Assembly: GCA_009823505.1 (NCBI GenBank)
Contig: VZQC01000610.1
Location: 3,415,879-3,479,878, forward strand
Direction: 5' to 3'
From: Rhizomys pruinosus
Lineage: Eukaryota; Chordata; Mammalia; Rodentia; Spalacidae
Length of the DNA stretch: 64,000 nucleotides
The notes under the pieces are model-generated. The model saw only the letters and a program-made list of their open reading frames with translations, was not told where the DNA came from and did not search any database. The position numbers and the translations under genes are program-made. Numbering within the stretch: position 1 is the stretch's first letter; every line of letters begins with the position of its first letter. Positions 43,985 to 54,812 of the stretch are shown in pieces.

Positions 43985-44090
43985 ATCATGGTAAGATTCT
44001 TATCCTCCTTCTATACACAGGGATGGGAAGCACAGAGAGGCCAAGTGTCTGGCCCAATGCCACAGAGATGCGAGAGGCTGCTTCCTGTTG
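43985..44090 (+). mobile_element. MIR fragment
   Basis: 'taagattcttatcctccttctatacacagggatgggaagcacagagaggccaagtgtctggcccaatgccacagag' follows the MIR core. Confidence 0.6.
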
Positions 44091-44328
44091 TGTGTCCCCT
44101 TATCCTTGAGCAGACCTAGAGGATCCCAGGGCCAAAAATGCATGAAGCTGTTCCATTCTTACAGCAGTGCTGCTGGGCCCCTGCCCTTCAAAGTAGGTCG
44201 TATGGCATAGGACATGGGTCAGAGAAGGGAGAGGTAAATGGAGAAGACTTCTGAGGTAGAAGCTCAGAAAGTTTGAGTCAGAAGAAGCTAAGACACCCAC
44301 AGACATAGGAGATGGCCACGTGAAAGGG

Positions 44329-45262
44329 GAGGAACATGTTAGAGAAGGAAGGATGAATTTCCTAGACTTTCCTAGTGGACATGGCCTCTTCCAGGTGGGT
44401 GCTGGGAGAGGAGGAACATGTTAGTTAGAGAAGGAAGGATGAATTTCCTAGAAGACTTTACTAGTGGATATGGCCTCTTCCAGGTGGGTGCTGGGAGAGG
44501 AGGAACATGTTAGAGAAGGAAGGATGAATTTCCTAGAAGACTTTCCTAGTGGACATGGCCTCTTCCAGGTGGGTGCTGGGAGAGGAGGAACATGTTAGAG
44601 AAGGAAGGATGAATTTCCTAGAAGACTTTCCTAGTGGACATGGCCTCTTCCAGGTGGGTGCTGGGAGAGGAGGAACATGTTAGAGAAGGAAGGATGAATT
44701 TCCTAGAAGACTTTCCTAGTGGACATGGCCTCTTCCAGGTGGGTGCTGGGAGAGGAGGAACATGTTAGAGAAGGAAGGATGAATTTCCTAGAAGACTTTC
44801 CTAGTGGACATGGCCTCTTCCAGGTGGGTGCTGGGAGAGGAGGAACATGTTAGAGAAGGAAGGATGAATTTCCTAGAAGACTTTCCTAGTGGACATGGCC
44901 TCTTCCAGGTGGGTGCTGGGAGAGGAGGAACATGTTAGAGAAGGAAGGATGAATTTCCTAGAAGACTTTCCTAGTGGACATGGCCTCTTCCAGGTGGGTG
45001 CTGGGAGAGGAGGAACATGTTAGAGAAGGAAGGATGAATTTCATAGAAGACTTTCCTAGTGGACGTGGCCTCTTCCAGGTGGGTGCTGGGAGAGGAGGAA
45101 CATGTTAGAGAAGGAAGGATGAATTTCCTAGAAGACTTTCCTAGTGGACGTGGCCTCCTCCAGGTGGGTGCTGGAAGAGGAGGAACATGTTAGAGAAGGA
45201 AAGATGAATTTCCTGCAAGACTTTACTAGTGGACATGGCCTCCTCCAGGTGGGTGCTGGAAG
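44329..45262. repeat. 85-bp minisatellite, 11 copies
   Basis: Copies start at GAGGAACATGTTAGAGAAGG at 44329, 44411, 44500, 44585, 44670, 44755, 44840, 44925, 45010, 45095 and 45180. The unit is 85 bp; the first is 82 bp, and the second 89 bp because of a TAGT duplication. Central copies are identical or nearly so. The last copies carry GGACGTGGCC, CTCCTCC and GAAAGATG changes, so variation is polarised toward the right edge. Confidence 0.98.
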
Positions 45263-45989
45263 AGTCTAGTTAGAGGTAATGAATTCAGGTGGGCCTCTCC
45301 AGAGACACAGGTATGACGGTGGATGTGAAGGAGTTTAAGAAAGAGACATCCTTGAGCTCTGGGCTGCTGTCTCTCATTTACAGTGGTGCAAGATGGCAGA
45401 AAATGGCAGAAATAGATCCATCCAGAGTGGAAATGGGCACCCCAAATGGGCTGGGGGAGCAGCGGGGCTTTCCAAGGGGCAGTGCCTTCCTCTACCCTCC
45501 ACACCTACATTCAACCTCTGCACCCTTAACTGAACCCTGGGCTTCCAGAGCAAGACAGAGATGAGCTGGCTCTGCTGGGCCACGCCCCAGTGCTGGGCTG
45601 CCTGCCCCCAGCACCCAGTTTGGTTGCCTCCAGACCCATATCACAACAGGGAGATCATGACATCCTTTCCGGGCAGCAGATAAATGCTATTTTCCAGGTA
45701 TTTTTTGGTTAGAAAGAGGAGATTCTTTTTGGTTAGAAAGAGGCTGTTCTTTGCCTGCAAAGAACAGCCGAGCATAGAGACAGTCTGCAAAAATCAGTGT
45801 CTACATGTGGAGGATTTGAGGACCATGGGGTATACCCAAGGTTGGGACTGGATGCACCCTACTTCTGCCATGTCCTGGCTTGCAAGATGAATCAACCAGA
45901 TAACAAGGGGCCTGGGGCCTGGGGAGTCTGGGCACTGTCCGGCCTCAGTTTCTTCATTTGTGCAGTGGGTGTTATGATGACGGTGCCTG
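45263..45989. other. Intergenic with a small duplication and a perfect hairpin
   Basis: A direct repeat TTTTTGGTTAGAAAGAGG occurs at about 45703 and 45726. A perfect 11-bp hairpin with a 4-nt loop lies at 45743-45768 (GCTGTTCTTTG / CAAAGAACAGC). A reversed MIR-like trace is at 45925-46000. No gene is seen. Confidence 0.6.
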
Positions 45990-46312
45990 CCTCATGGTAC
46001 TGTACCCCTACAGGTAGTGTGTGTGTGTGTGTGTGTGTGCACGTGCATGCAGTATTGCATGTGTACATCTATGTAGGTGCATATGGAAGCCACACGTGGA
46101 CGTCAGAAACCTTCCTCAATCACTCTCCACCTTACTTTTTGAGACAGGGTCTCTTGTTGAATCTAGATTGGGTTACCAAGCCCCAAGAATCCCATCTCTT
46201 CCTCATTGGACTTACAAACCCTATACTACTGTGCTCAACTTTTGACATGGGTGCTAGGAATTTGAACTCAGGTCCTCAGGCTTGCAGAGCAAGTCCCAAC
46301 TGAACCATCCCC
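45990..46312 (-). mobile_element. B3-type SINE with TG microsatellite (name inferred)
   Basis: A (GT)12 run (46016-46039), then 'catgcagtattgcatgtgtacatctatgtaggtgc', 'ccttactttttgagacagggtctc', 'gggtgctaggaatttgaactcaggtcctcaggcttgcagagcaagtcc'. This is the reversed order of a B3-type copy. Confidence 0.7.
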
Positions 46313-47233
46313 AACTCCACTGCACTGATTTCACTGAGCGACTACTCTGTTCTGGGTTGTCATAAACACTGCACACTTGCTAACTGGGTATGAGATCAAG
46401 TACCATCCTCTGCACAGCTCAGTGGCACGCCAGACAGAGGCAAGCTACTGTTTTGTTCACTGCCCCTCCTCCAAGAGAGTCAATCGTGCGTCACTAATGA
46501 GGGCTGGTCTCCAAAGAGAATAAGTTCTTTTTTTTTTACAGAAACACTTTTCCAACGAACGCCATGCCCAGGATTCAGAGAGTACCCTCTGATCTTTCAA
46601 GTGTAAAAGGCAGGTGCAGTGGCTTCACATTGTGAAGGGGACCCTGGCTCTGCTGACTTTGAACACCTTTATAGCACACTGAGCTCCAGAGGACTAGGCC
46701 TCTGAGCTGACTCCTCCCCACGCAAATGGATGGAGCAGAGGCAACATCGAGATGAGAAATGCAGGCAGGCTGCAGGGAGCTAGGGCATGGGATGCAGGCA
46801 GGGAACCCAGGGCTGGGGGTTTCATGTTTTATTAAGAGTTCGAAGGCCAAGCTGGAAGGAGGAGGGATAGAGGCATTTGAAATCCAAAAAGAATGAGCTT
46901 CCATCACAGGGGTGGTCAGTTCTAATTGGGGACACCCCTAGGAAAATGACATGGTTGGATCTCATACATATACTTGGCAGCCTGTCAAATCTTTCAGAAG
47001 TCACCATGCCTTGCCTTTTATTAAAAAACATTTTTTAATTTAAAAAAATGGGGATTCCCAGCCTCTACTCCAAGGGCTCAAGTGGCTATGAAAGCCAATC
47101 CTTGCCTGGCAGCTGGCTCTGTCTAGAAGGCACTGGCATCCATGAGGTCCTGCAGAAAAGACAGGTTGCCTGGGCATCCTCTGGGGACAGAGTCCTCAGC
47201 TGGAGCACCTGGAGGACTCGACAGCATCTTAGA
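46313..47233. other. Intergenic, no gene recognised
   Basis: No clear repeat. Short open frames only. Confidence 0.5.
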
Positions 47234-47234
47234 G

Positions 47235-47437
47235 GATATTCATATTTTCTTTTTTTTCTTTTTTCTTTTTTTTTTTTTTTTTTTTGGTCTTTTTGAGACA
47301 GGGTCTCCCTGTAGCCCCAGCTGTCCTGGAACTCATTCTGTAGACCAGGCTGGCCTTGAACTCACAAAGATCCGCCTGCCTCTGTCTCCCGAGTGCTAGG
47401 ATTAAAGGCGTGCGCCTTACCATGCCCGGCGATATTC
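47235..47437 (-). mobile_element. B1 SINE with short target-site duplications
   Basis: Full-length reversed B1 (47242-47430) with a long T-rich tail, TTTTTGAGACAGGGTCTCCC and the end CCATGCCCGGC. GATATTC flanks it at 47235-47241 and 47431-47437. Low divergence. Confidence 0.95.
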
Positions 47438-47445
47438 CCACTTTC

Positions 47446-47560
47446 TAAAAGAACACAGGTGGTGATACATGTCTATAATGCCAGCACTTGAATCAGGTTC
47501 CAGGCCAACCTTGGGCTACATAAAGACTTTATCACAACGCAAACAAAACAAACTCAGCCT
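47446..47560 (+). mobile_element. B1-like SINE fragment
   Basis: GGTGGTGATACATGTCTATA then 'atgccagcacttgaatcagg', 'ggccaaccttgggctacataaagac' and a CAAAACAAAC tail. The middle part is deleted. Confidence 0.65.
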
Positions 47561-48241
47561 TTAAACACTTATTCTGACAATTTTAAGCATTTCTGGCAGA
47601 AGTGCAAAATCACCAGCATAATGAACAAAGAGGCACAGGGGTGTCAAGCCCACAGGCCCTAGCTCCCTTCTCATGCCCCCCTCCCTCTCCCCAAGGCCTC
47701 AGCACCTGCTCTCCTCCTGAGGTTCCAAACACACACATGCATAGCACTTTGTACAATGTTTGTCTATGGCAACCTGGCCTCCCTTCCAAAGCTGTCATCA
47801 ACTCATCAAGCAACTGTCAATGCCCCAAGGCCACCTTGGACTCCTGGCTCCCATGAAGGCTGGCATTTGGATTAAACTCAGATGCAGAGTTTAGGTCATT
47901 TCTTCAACCTCAGTCAGTGTGGAGTGAAGGGACATGAGGGGTCCCTCCTGACAATACCAGTCCAGGTAGACAAAAATTGATCACTGGAAGAATAGAAAGT
48001 GTTGGGATATGAAACTCACCAATCTTTCCCAGTGGCCTCGAGCTGACCGGTTTCTCTCAGTAAAGCCCCATGTTTGTTGATGTTTGGCATTAGCTGGTCT
48101 CTCAGGTAAACAGAAGGCATTAGGGAAGAAAAGCCCGCAGGGAGGAAAGAGGCCTCAGAGCCAAGCTGGAAGTATGTTGTGTTAGTTTGAACCTACCTGC
48201 ATCTTCTGAGACTGTTATTTTTTTCCAAAGGAAAGTGTCAC
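47561..48241. other. Intergenic, no gene recognised
   Basis: No clear repeat or coding signal. Confidence 0.5.
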
Positions 48242-48545
48242 AGGGGCTGAGAAGGTAGCTAAATGAATAAGTACATAAGTGCTTACTGAGCAAGCTTGAG
48301 GATCTGAGTTCAGATCCCCAGCACCCATGTGAAAAGCCAAGTGCAGCTGTGCCTGTTCTGGAATCTTGGTTCTGGAACATGGAGACAGGCAGACTCCTGG
48401 GGCTTCTTGGCCAACCAGCCTAGCAAAAATGGAGATCTCTAGGTTCACCAAGAGACTTTTTCCCAAAAAGAAAAATAAGATGAAGAAGTGAATGTAGAAA
48501 ACATACTGATATCAATTTCTGGTCTCCTCCACACCTGCTCACATG
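48242..48545 (+). mobile_element. B4 SINE
   Basis: ID-like head ('ggggctgagaaggtagc', GTGCTTACTGAGCAAGCTTG, 'aggatctgagttcagatccccagcaccc') followed by a diverged B1-like body and a tail at about 48460-48540. Confidence 0.75.
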
Positions 48546-48574
48546 CGTGTGTATCTGTACACACGTGCAGGCAC

Positions 48575-48651
<77 letters not shown>

Positions 48652-48652
48652 A
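48575..48652. repeat. (GA)n microsatellite
   Basis: A long GA run with two AAAG interruptions near 48582 and 48633. Confidence 0.96.
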
Positions 48653-48825
48653 AAGAAGAAAGGATAAAGTGTCACAAATTCCCCAGGCATTGAGCCAAGG
48701 TCTAAGCAATATGCTCTCTGTAGCTTAAGGGAGACAGGTCTTTCTATCAGGCCCATGAAATGGAAGGTAGGTAGGTCCTGGTGGGACAGAATAGGAAGCC
48801 TGTGCACCTGAGCCAAAGGGAGGCT

Positions 48826-49063
48826 GTCGCAGATTTGTGGCCTGTTGCTGTGATAAAATTCCTTGACAAAAGCAAATCAGGGGAGAAAGGATTGGTTTGC
48901 CTCACAATTGCAGGCTCCATTCCATCCCTGCAGGGAAGACAAGGCAGGAACTTGAAGCAGCTAGTCACCTCACATCCAAAGTCAAGAGCAGAGAGACATT
49001 AATATCCACATGCTTGTGGGCAGAAGGAGCAGGAGTAGGACCATAGGCATTTGGGCAACGTCT
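48826..49063 (-). mobile_element. LTR-like repeat, family A/B related, diverged
   Basis: 'cctgttgctgtgataaaattccttgacaaaagc', AGGGGAGAAAGGATTGGTTT, 'gcctcacaattgcaggctccattcc', 'gaagcagctagtcacctcacatcc'. It abuts the ERV-L pol remnant on its left. Confidence 0.55.
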
Positions 49064-50290
49064 TCACATAAGTTGTGTTTTTAGGACCTGCTCAGGCTCA
49101 ACCACGGATATGTCACTTCTGTTTGATGATGGATTCCTGCTGTGCATGTCCAACTTTATGGCTTGGTAGTTAGCACCCTGTTTATGATGAGCAGACCAGG
49201 TCACATGGTAACTTGGTGACCCATTGTCAAGTGTTAAGTTTCCACTAGGGCCTAGTAGCAAGCAAATGGCTGTCTCTCAAAGGGAGAATCATTGACTGCA
49301 GGCAACAATAGGGCCTGGCTCCAAAGTCCCAAGGGCCTCCACTGTTATTCACCAATGGGGACCTGCCAAAGGCTCCAAACACCATCTCTATATGCCGTCA
49401 ATACCCCAAGTGCCATCAGATCTGCATATGGTTCCAGTGACAGAGCGGCCTGTACAGCAGCCTGGACCAGATCAAGAGCCCTATCCTGTTCCAGGCCGCA
49501 CTCAAAGCTAGCTGCCTTCCGAGTCACTTGGTATATGGGTCGGAGTAACACACCCAGGTGAGGAATGTGCTGCCTTCAGAGTCCAAAGAGGCCCACTGGC
49601 CATTGTGCTTCTTTCTTGCTAGTGGAAGGGGCCAAGTACAACAACTTATCCTTCACCTTAGAAGGAACGTCTCTACATGCCCTGCACCACTGAACTGGAA
49701 ATTTCAATGAGGTAGAAGACACATGAAAATTTTGGTTAGATTTATTTCCCATCTTCTGATGTGCATATGCTTTACTTACCAATAAGTTCAGGATGTTTTC
49801 TACCTCCTGTTCATTGGGTCTAATCAGCATCATGTCATCAATATAATATTTTGTGGAAAAGACAGGTAATCAAACTCTCTTCAAACTAAGTTATGACCCA
49901 GGGCTGGAGAATTAATATACCCTTGAGGTAGAATAGTAAAGGTATTCTGTTTGCCTTCCCAATTGAAAGCAAATTGCTTCTGGTGGTCCTTATGGATAGG
50001 TATTGAGAAGAAAGCATTTGCCAGTATGCATAGCCATATACTAGGTACCAGGAGATGTATTAATCTGTTCAAGTAAAGAAACAACATCTGTCATAAAAGC
50101 TGCAATTGGAGTCACTACTTAAGCTTGTGACAGTCAGCTGTCATTCTCCATGATCCATCTGTCTTCCTCACAGGCCAAATAGGAGAGTAAAAGGGTGATA
50201 TGGTGAGAATCATCAACCCTACATCTTTTAGGTCTTTGGTGGTGGCATCAATCTCTGTAATCCTTCCAGAAAAGAGCTAAAACCTACTGA
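49064..50290 (-). pseudogene. Decayed ERV-L-type endogenous retrovirus pol (reverse transcriptase region)
   Basis: On the minus strand, four successive open pieces (50290-50100, 50087-49881, 49833-49576 and 49551-49345), with a likely fifth at 49261-49064, follow the order of a retroviral pol. First comes an RT fingers motif ([16 protein letters not shown]), then the palm with LPQGYINSP. Next is the catalytic YIDD box, seen as YYIDDMMLI near 49835-49810, then thumb/connection-like sequence with VTRK. Stops and frame changes separate the pieces, so no enzyme can be made. The LPQG/YIDD pattern and the sequence around it are ERV-L-like as I recall that family. Gag and integrase are not clearly seen. 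Confidence 0.85.
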
Positions 50291-50736
50291 GGGTGAAGGA
50301 AATACCTAATGGGTAGAGGGGAAGGTAGTTATAAATCAGCAAGCCACGACCATATGTCCAGTTACAGAAATGAGGATTATAATTACCATAAGTGTTTCTG
50401 TCCTATTTTGTTAATATGTTTGTGCATACACACATATATTAAGCAGATATTTCCTTCCCACTTCTTTTTCATGTAAAATTGCATCAATTTAGATAATATC
50501 AGTGTCTAAGTGCTGTAAATCTATATTATATTCAAGTTATAGGCCATTAAAAAACTAAGCATTCCTCAATGCCTCCCGTTCTAGGGAAAAATAATGTGTA
50601 GGCAGTTGTACGTGGGGTAGTTAAACCCGATTAGGGGAAGTTATGGCCTCATTATTGTGTTCATTTGGAAATCGGGCACTACACAAGGAGTTGCAATTGC
50701 TTCAAGTCAACAAGGGGTGGACTTGCAAGGGTTAAT
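50291..50736. other. AT-rich interval, possibly more ERV internal sequence
   Basis: Lies on the upstream (pro/gag) side of the pol remnant, but I find no protease or dUTPase motif. No SINE is seen. Confidence 0.4.
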
Positions 50737-51130
50737 CTTGGTTGTCAGCTTGATCAATCTAGGATCAACTAACCAACAAGCCATTGGGCATACCTGTGAG
50801 GGATTTCCTTGATTAATTTTATTGAAGTAGGAAGGCCCATCCTATAGCAACCCAAGTGCAAGGAAGTTCAAGAAAGAAAAGCTTTCACGTTTTGCTTGCC
50901 AGTCTTCATGTCCTGCTGGCGCGTTTGTCAATTTTGTTGGCATCTTTCTGTTGCAGCCACCACCACCGTCCTTCGCTGGTATCAGAGCCCAGTTTCTTTG
51001 GGTTTCCCACATGAACTGGCAACCAATGGCTTTCCAAGGATCTTCCAGACCTTAGTGCCAGATTGGGACTGCTGTGGCACCAGCTTCTCAGCCTCTGTCA
51101 ACTCTGCTCCTCTAACAAATCCCGACTAAT
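50737..51130 (+). mobile_element. Rodent ERVL/MLT2-like LTR (name inferred)
   Basis: 'ggttaatcttggttgtcagcttgatc', GGGCATACCTGTGAGGGATT, 'tccttgattaattttattgaagtaggaaggcccatcc', 'gccagattgggactgctg', 'aacaaatcccgactaatata'. The orientation is opposite to the pol remnant beside it, so it may be a separate insertion. Confidence 0.6.
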
Positions 51131-52344
51131 ATAGAAGCCTCAGAAAACATAGGTGTAAGGAAGCCTGTCTTTCCTGCACAGAATGTGAAAGTCATCTCTG
51201 GCGCTGCTGCAATCATTTTGTGGCCATGAGGCAATAAGTCCAATATTAAAGCCAACACCATGACAGGTACTAATCAAGAAGCAGCCAGCCTTGTGATGGC
51301 TTCATTAAGCCTTTGCACCTCCAGGCTTCTTGTTAGGCAAGGTAATTAAATGCCTGTTTTCTGAGTGTCAGCAGGCTGGGCATCCTAGTCTTAGCAAAGC
51401 CGATCTGATAGAGTCAATCAGTTCAGGGATGCTCAAAGCTTACCATTTGTAGAGACCAGCTGGAATTTTTGCTAGAAGACAGATGCTGATGTGCTGAGTG
51501 GATCTAAGTCACATTGCAATAAGCTGGGGTGGTAGCAGTGGTGGTGCCGAGCTGTTGATCATCTGTCCCACTAGAGTAGCCAGAATCCAGCCCCATCACC
51601 CGCCTGGAGTTCAAATCACTCGTGCTTTCCCTTTCCTGGCCAGTTAGTGCCCTAGTTTTTGCTGGCTGCGCAGTAACTTCCATCTGCTTTCTTATGCTAT
51701 TTCTGTTAGCTCTGATTCTCCCCTAGTCTGACTTGTTTTCCTACAGAAGCCTCCACAGGACTTGAAATTGAGTGCTATGTGCTTTACTGGATCTTTCCTG
51801 ATTTTTGCCACTGTTCCCCAAATAACTTAGCATTCCGAGACTGATCCTAGGGAGATGGAAAGGAAGGCAGAGCACTGACAAAGCAAAGAGAAGTTTCCAC
51901 CAAAGTCTAATCCAGAGAGCTCGGGTGTTCACAGGAGTAGGCAGAACTTGGGCAGCTATGACATTGGAAGTCCCCCTGAGCAGTTTAAAGGTAGCTACAG
52001 TACCGCCTTGCAGGTGAGGCAAAAAGAGTGGTAGGCAGGAAGTCTGCTGGGGTAAGGCCTGGGCAGTCACACCATAGAAGAGCCCCCATTGTTTGCCATT
52101 TATATAACTTCAGGGGTGGGCAGTGGACAAAGTGTGGTCTTCAGAGCAACACACCAACCATCTTCATCAGAGCAGCTTGCACCTGCTTCCAAGAGTCCAT
52201 CAGGAGTGGGCCTGGGGACTGTGGGCATTTCCTCAGAGAAGGTGGTAGAGGGAGGGTCACTGGACCTCACCTGGGATTCCTGCTGTCCCAGCCATTTGTG
52301 TACAGTGCTGCCCTGCACTGATTGGCCATGTGGCCTGAAAGTCT
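51131..52344. other. Unclassified intergenic, possible old ERV-derived DNA
   Basis: Overlapping open frames on both strands (51741-52070 -, 52028-52346 +) have no confirmed domain. A phrase near 51200-51240 ('gctgctgcaatcattttgtggccatgag') resembles old repeat sequence, but I cannot place it. Confidence 0.35.
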
Positions 52345-52600
52345 AAGGGAGGTGCTACAGTACATAGACTGGGGAAGACATTCCATCCATGAAGCTATGA
52401 GGAAGCCATCATCCATGCTGGTGAAGACTTTCTAGTGCAGCTGTTTTAGGGTCACCTATACTCCTACAGGAACTCCTTTGTAAGGAAGCCCGATAAGCTC
52501 ACTATTTCCCATGGGTGAAGTGTGGTGGAACGGTCCTTTTGTTTGTCTTTGGGGCCTTATAAAGTGGGAGTAGACGTTTTCATCTTCTCAGTGAGGAATT
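52345..52600 (+). repeat. Unclassified interspersed repeat (pair member with 3250-3640)
   Basis: GGTGAAGACTTTCTAGTGCA, 'ggaagcccgataagctcac' and 'ggggccttataaagtggg' parallel the block at 3435-3620. Family unknown. Confidence 0.5.
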
Positions 52601-53267
52601 CTTGAATTGGGCAGGTACTCCACTCCCTGCACAGGGAACACTCAAAGGCAGATTCCGTGAGGGTCTGAAGAGGGAATCGCAGCTGCTTTGTTTTAAGATG
52701 CCCCTGACCATGTCCACACTGTCTTCAACTTGCCTCTAGAAGGTGCTAACTAGGTCCAAGTTCCCGTGAGAAAGGGGCCTCAGGAGGGTGCAGCTCTCTG
52801 GGGCATACCTAACAAGGATGCAGGTAAAGGGATGTCAGAGCACACAACAGACATTAGGACAGCAAAACAAGCCTGGTGAGAATCATCGACATTATCCTGA
52901 CATGCCAGCCATGCAGGAAGGGAAGAGAAGTTAAAAGCAGAAGCGGTGGTTCTGTGTAACCCTGTGACTGAAAGAGCCAGCTGAAAATAGTGTTGCTGAG
53001 CTTTCAATATGGAGACCTACAAGAATAGTAGCGACCTCTCATCCCAGCAGGAGCCAGGCAAGTGTAAAGAAAATAAAGATCAAATGGGAGCAGAAAGTCC
53101 CAAGAGGCCGACAAACCCTCCAGAAGACAGTGGTAAGATGGTCTGGAGGACCAACAATAATTGGTTCACAGAAGTAGAAAATCATACTGTGTACCTGGTA
53201 AATACGTCTGATGTGTCCAGATTGATTCTTAAAGGTAACACGATTCAAATTTTAAAATACATATTTA
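52601..53267. other. Intergenic with an unrecognised open frame
   Basis: An ATG at 53009 opens a 143-codon frame. The first ~90 codons are in unique DNA (Lys/Glu/Ser-rich, with ESPKRPTNPPED), and the rest runs into a B4 SINE. I recognise no protein. It could be an exon or retrocopy fragment or chance. Confidence 0.35.
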
Positions 53268-53455
53268 TAGGGGCTGGAGATGTGGCTCAGTTAGTAGAAT
53301 GTTTGCCTAGCTTGCATGAAACTCTGAACACCCTGGGGTGCACACCTGTAATCCCAACACTGAAGATGGAGGTGGGGGGCCGAGGGGTCAGGGTCATTCT
53401 CAGCAACATAGAGAGTTTCAGGCCAGCCTGGGATACATGAGACCTCATCTCATGT
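53268..53455 (+). mobile_element. B4 SINE (ID-B1 fusion)
   Basis: GGGGCTGGAGATGTGGCTCA then 'gttagtagaatgtttgcctagcttgcatg' (ID-like), 'gtgcacacctgtaatcccaacac', 'caggccagcctgggatacatgagacc' (B1-like). Confidence 0.88.
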
Positions 53456-53456
53456 A

Positions 53457-53810
53457 GGGAGATGGCTCAGTGAATAAAATGCCTGCCCTGTAAGTGTAAA
53501 GACTGGAGTTTGGATTCCCAGAACCCATGTAAAAGCTGGGCAGCAATGGTGGCAACCTATAATCCCAGCACTGGTGAGGGAGAGTCAAGGGCATCCTCAA
53601 GGCAAACTCAAGCTAGGGCGGCTGGAATCAGTGAGCTCTGGGTTCAACAAGACGACCTGTCTCAGTAAATAAAGTGGAGAGCACCCGAGGAAGACACCAA
53701 AATCAATAGCTCTATTCTGGTCCTCCACATGCATGTGCACACATGTACACCCAACTATATACATACACCCACACATGGGAACAAACATACACCCACACAC
53801 AAATAAGTAT
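53457..53810 (+). mobile_element. B4 SINE with CA/CATG-rich tail
   Basis: 'gggagatggctcagtgaataaaatgcctgccc', AAAAGCTGGGCAGCAATGGT then 'ggcaacctataatcccagcac', 'gacctgtctcagtaaataaagtggag', then a CACA-rich end (53730-53800). It directly follows another B4. Confidence 0.85.
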
Positions 53811-54000
53811 TTATAGACTCCACAAACCTATATTAAAACCAACAAATTTGAGTAAATAGTCAAGAAAAAAATTCCTCTTTCCTTAAGAAAGGACATGAGC
53901 TGCTAGAGAGGAAGCCATCTAGTCGTCTGCAGTAACCACATCAACAGGGACAAGCGTTAAAATTGGAGAATCAATGGAACAACAATAGAAGATCTACAAA

Positions 54001-54175
54001 GGGCTACAGAGATCATTCAGCAGTTAATAGCATCTACTGCTCTGACAGAGGAGCTGAGTTCAGTTCCCATCCCCCACACTGGGTAACTCACAACCACCTG
54101 TAACTCCTGCTCCAGGAGATCATATGACCTCTTTTGCCCTTTGAAGATACCCTCATACATGTGAAGATCTAGAAA
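54001..54175 (+). mobile_element. B2 SINE, diverged
   Basis: GGGCTACAGAGATCATTCAG then 'cagttaatagcatctactgctctgacagagg', 'actcacaaccacctgtaactcctgctccaggagatcatatgacctc'. Confidence 0.78.
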
Positions 54176-54346
54176 GAATCCCGAATGCATGTAAAGCATG
54201 TGTGAAACAATGGATCATTCAATAAATAGCACTGAGAGTTGTTTTAGGTTGGGGAAAGTGAGATTATATCCTGACCTCACTTCTTTCATCCAGTTATATT
54301 TTGGACAGTCACAACATCTAACTGTAAATGTAACACAACTATTAGT

Positions 54347-54690
54347 AAGAAGTGGTATCTCGCCAGGTGTGGTGGTGCACGCCTTTAATCCTAGCACTCA
54401 GGACGCAGAGGCAGGCGGATCTTTGTGAATTCAAGGCCAGCCTGGTCTACAGAGTGACTTCCAGGACAGCTGGGGCTACAGGGAGACCCTGTCTTGAAAA
54501 GACCAAAAAGCCGGGCGTGGTGGCGCACACCTTTAATCCTAGCACTTGGGAGGCAGAGGCAGGCAGATCTTTGTGAGTTCAAGGCCAGCCTGGTCTACAG
54601 AGTGAGTTCCAGGACAGCTGGGGCTACAGGGAGACCCTGTCTCGAAAAAGACCAAAAAAAAGAAAAGAAAAAAAAAAGAAGTGGTATCTC
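54347..54690 (+). mobile_element. Tandem pair of B1 SINEs within one target-site duplication
   Basis: Two B1 copies lie head to tail: 54362-54509 and 54510-54675. The second starts GCCGGGCGTGGTGGCGCACA. A single perfect 15-bp repeat AAGAAGTGGTATCTC flanks the pair at 54347-54361 and 54676-54690. Between the copies only a short A-run is present. The right copy is closer to consensus. Either a dimer retroposed as one unit, or the right copy inserted into the A-tail of the left. Confidence 0.95.
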
Positions 54691-54727
54691 AATATTTCAT
54701 TGAGAAAAAAATGGTGCATGGTAACAC

Positions 54728-54812
54728 TTTCCCCTGGGGCCGAGGGATCAAATCCAGGCTTTGTGCATGCTGGACAAGTAGTCTGCCATTTGAGCTACAC
54801 TTCTAGCCTCAT
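54728..54812 (-). mobile_element. ID SINE, reversed
   Basis: 'ctggggccgagggatcaaatccaggctttgtgcatgctggacaagtagtctgcc' with TTGAGCTACACTTCTAGCCT is the reverse of an ID copy. Confidence 0.75.
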
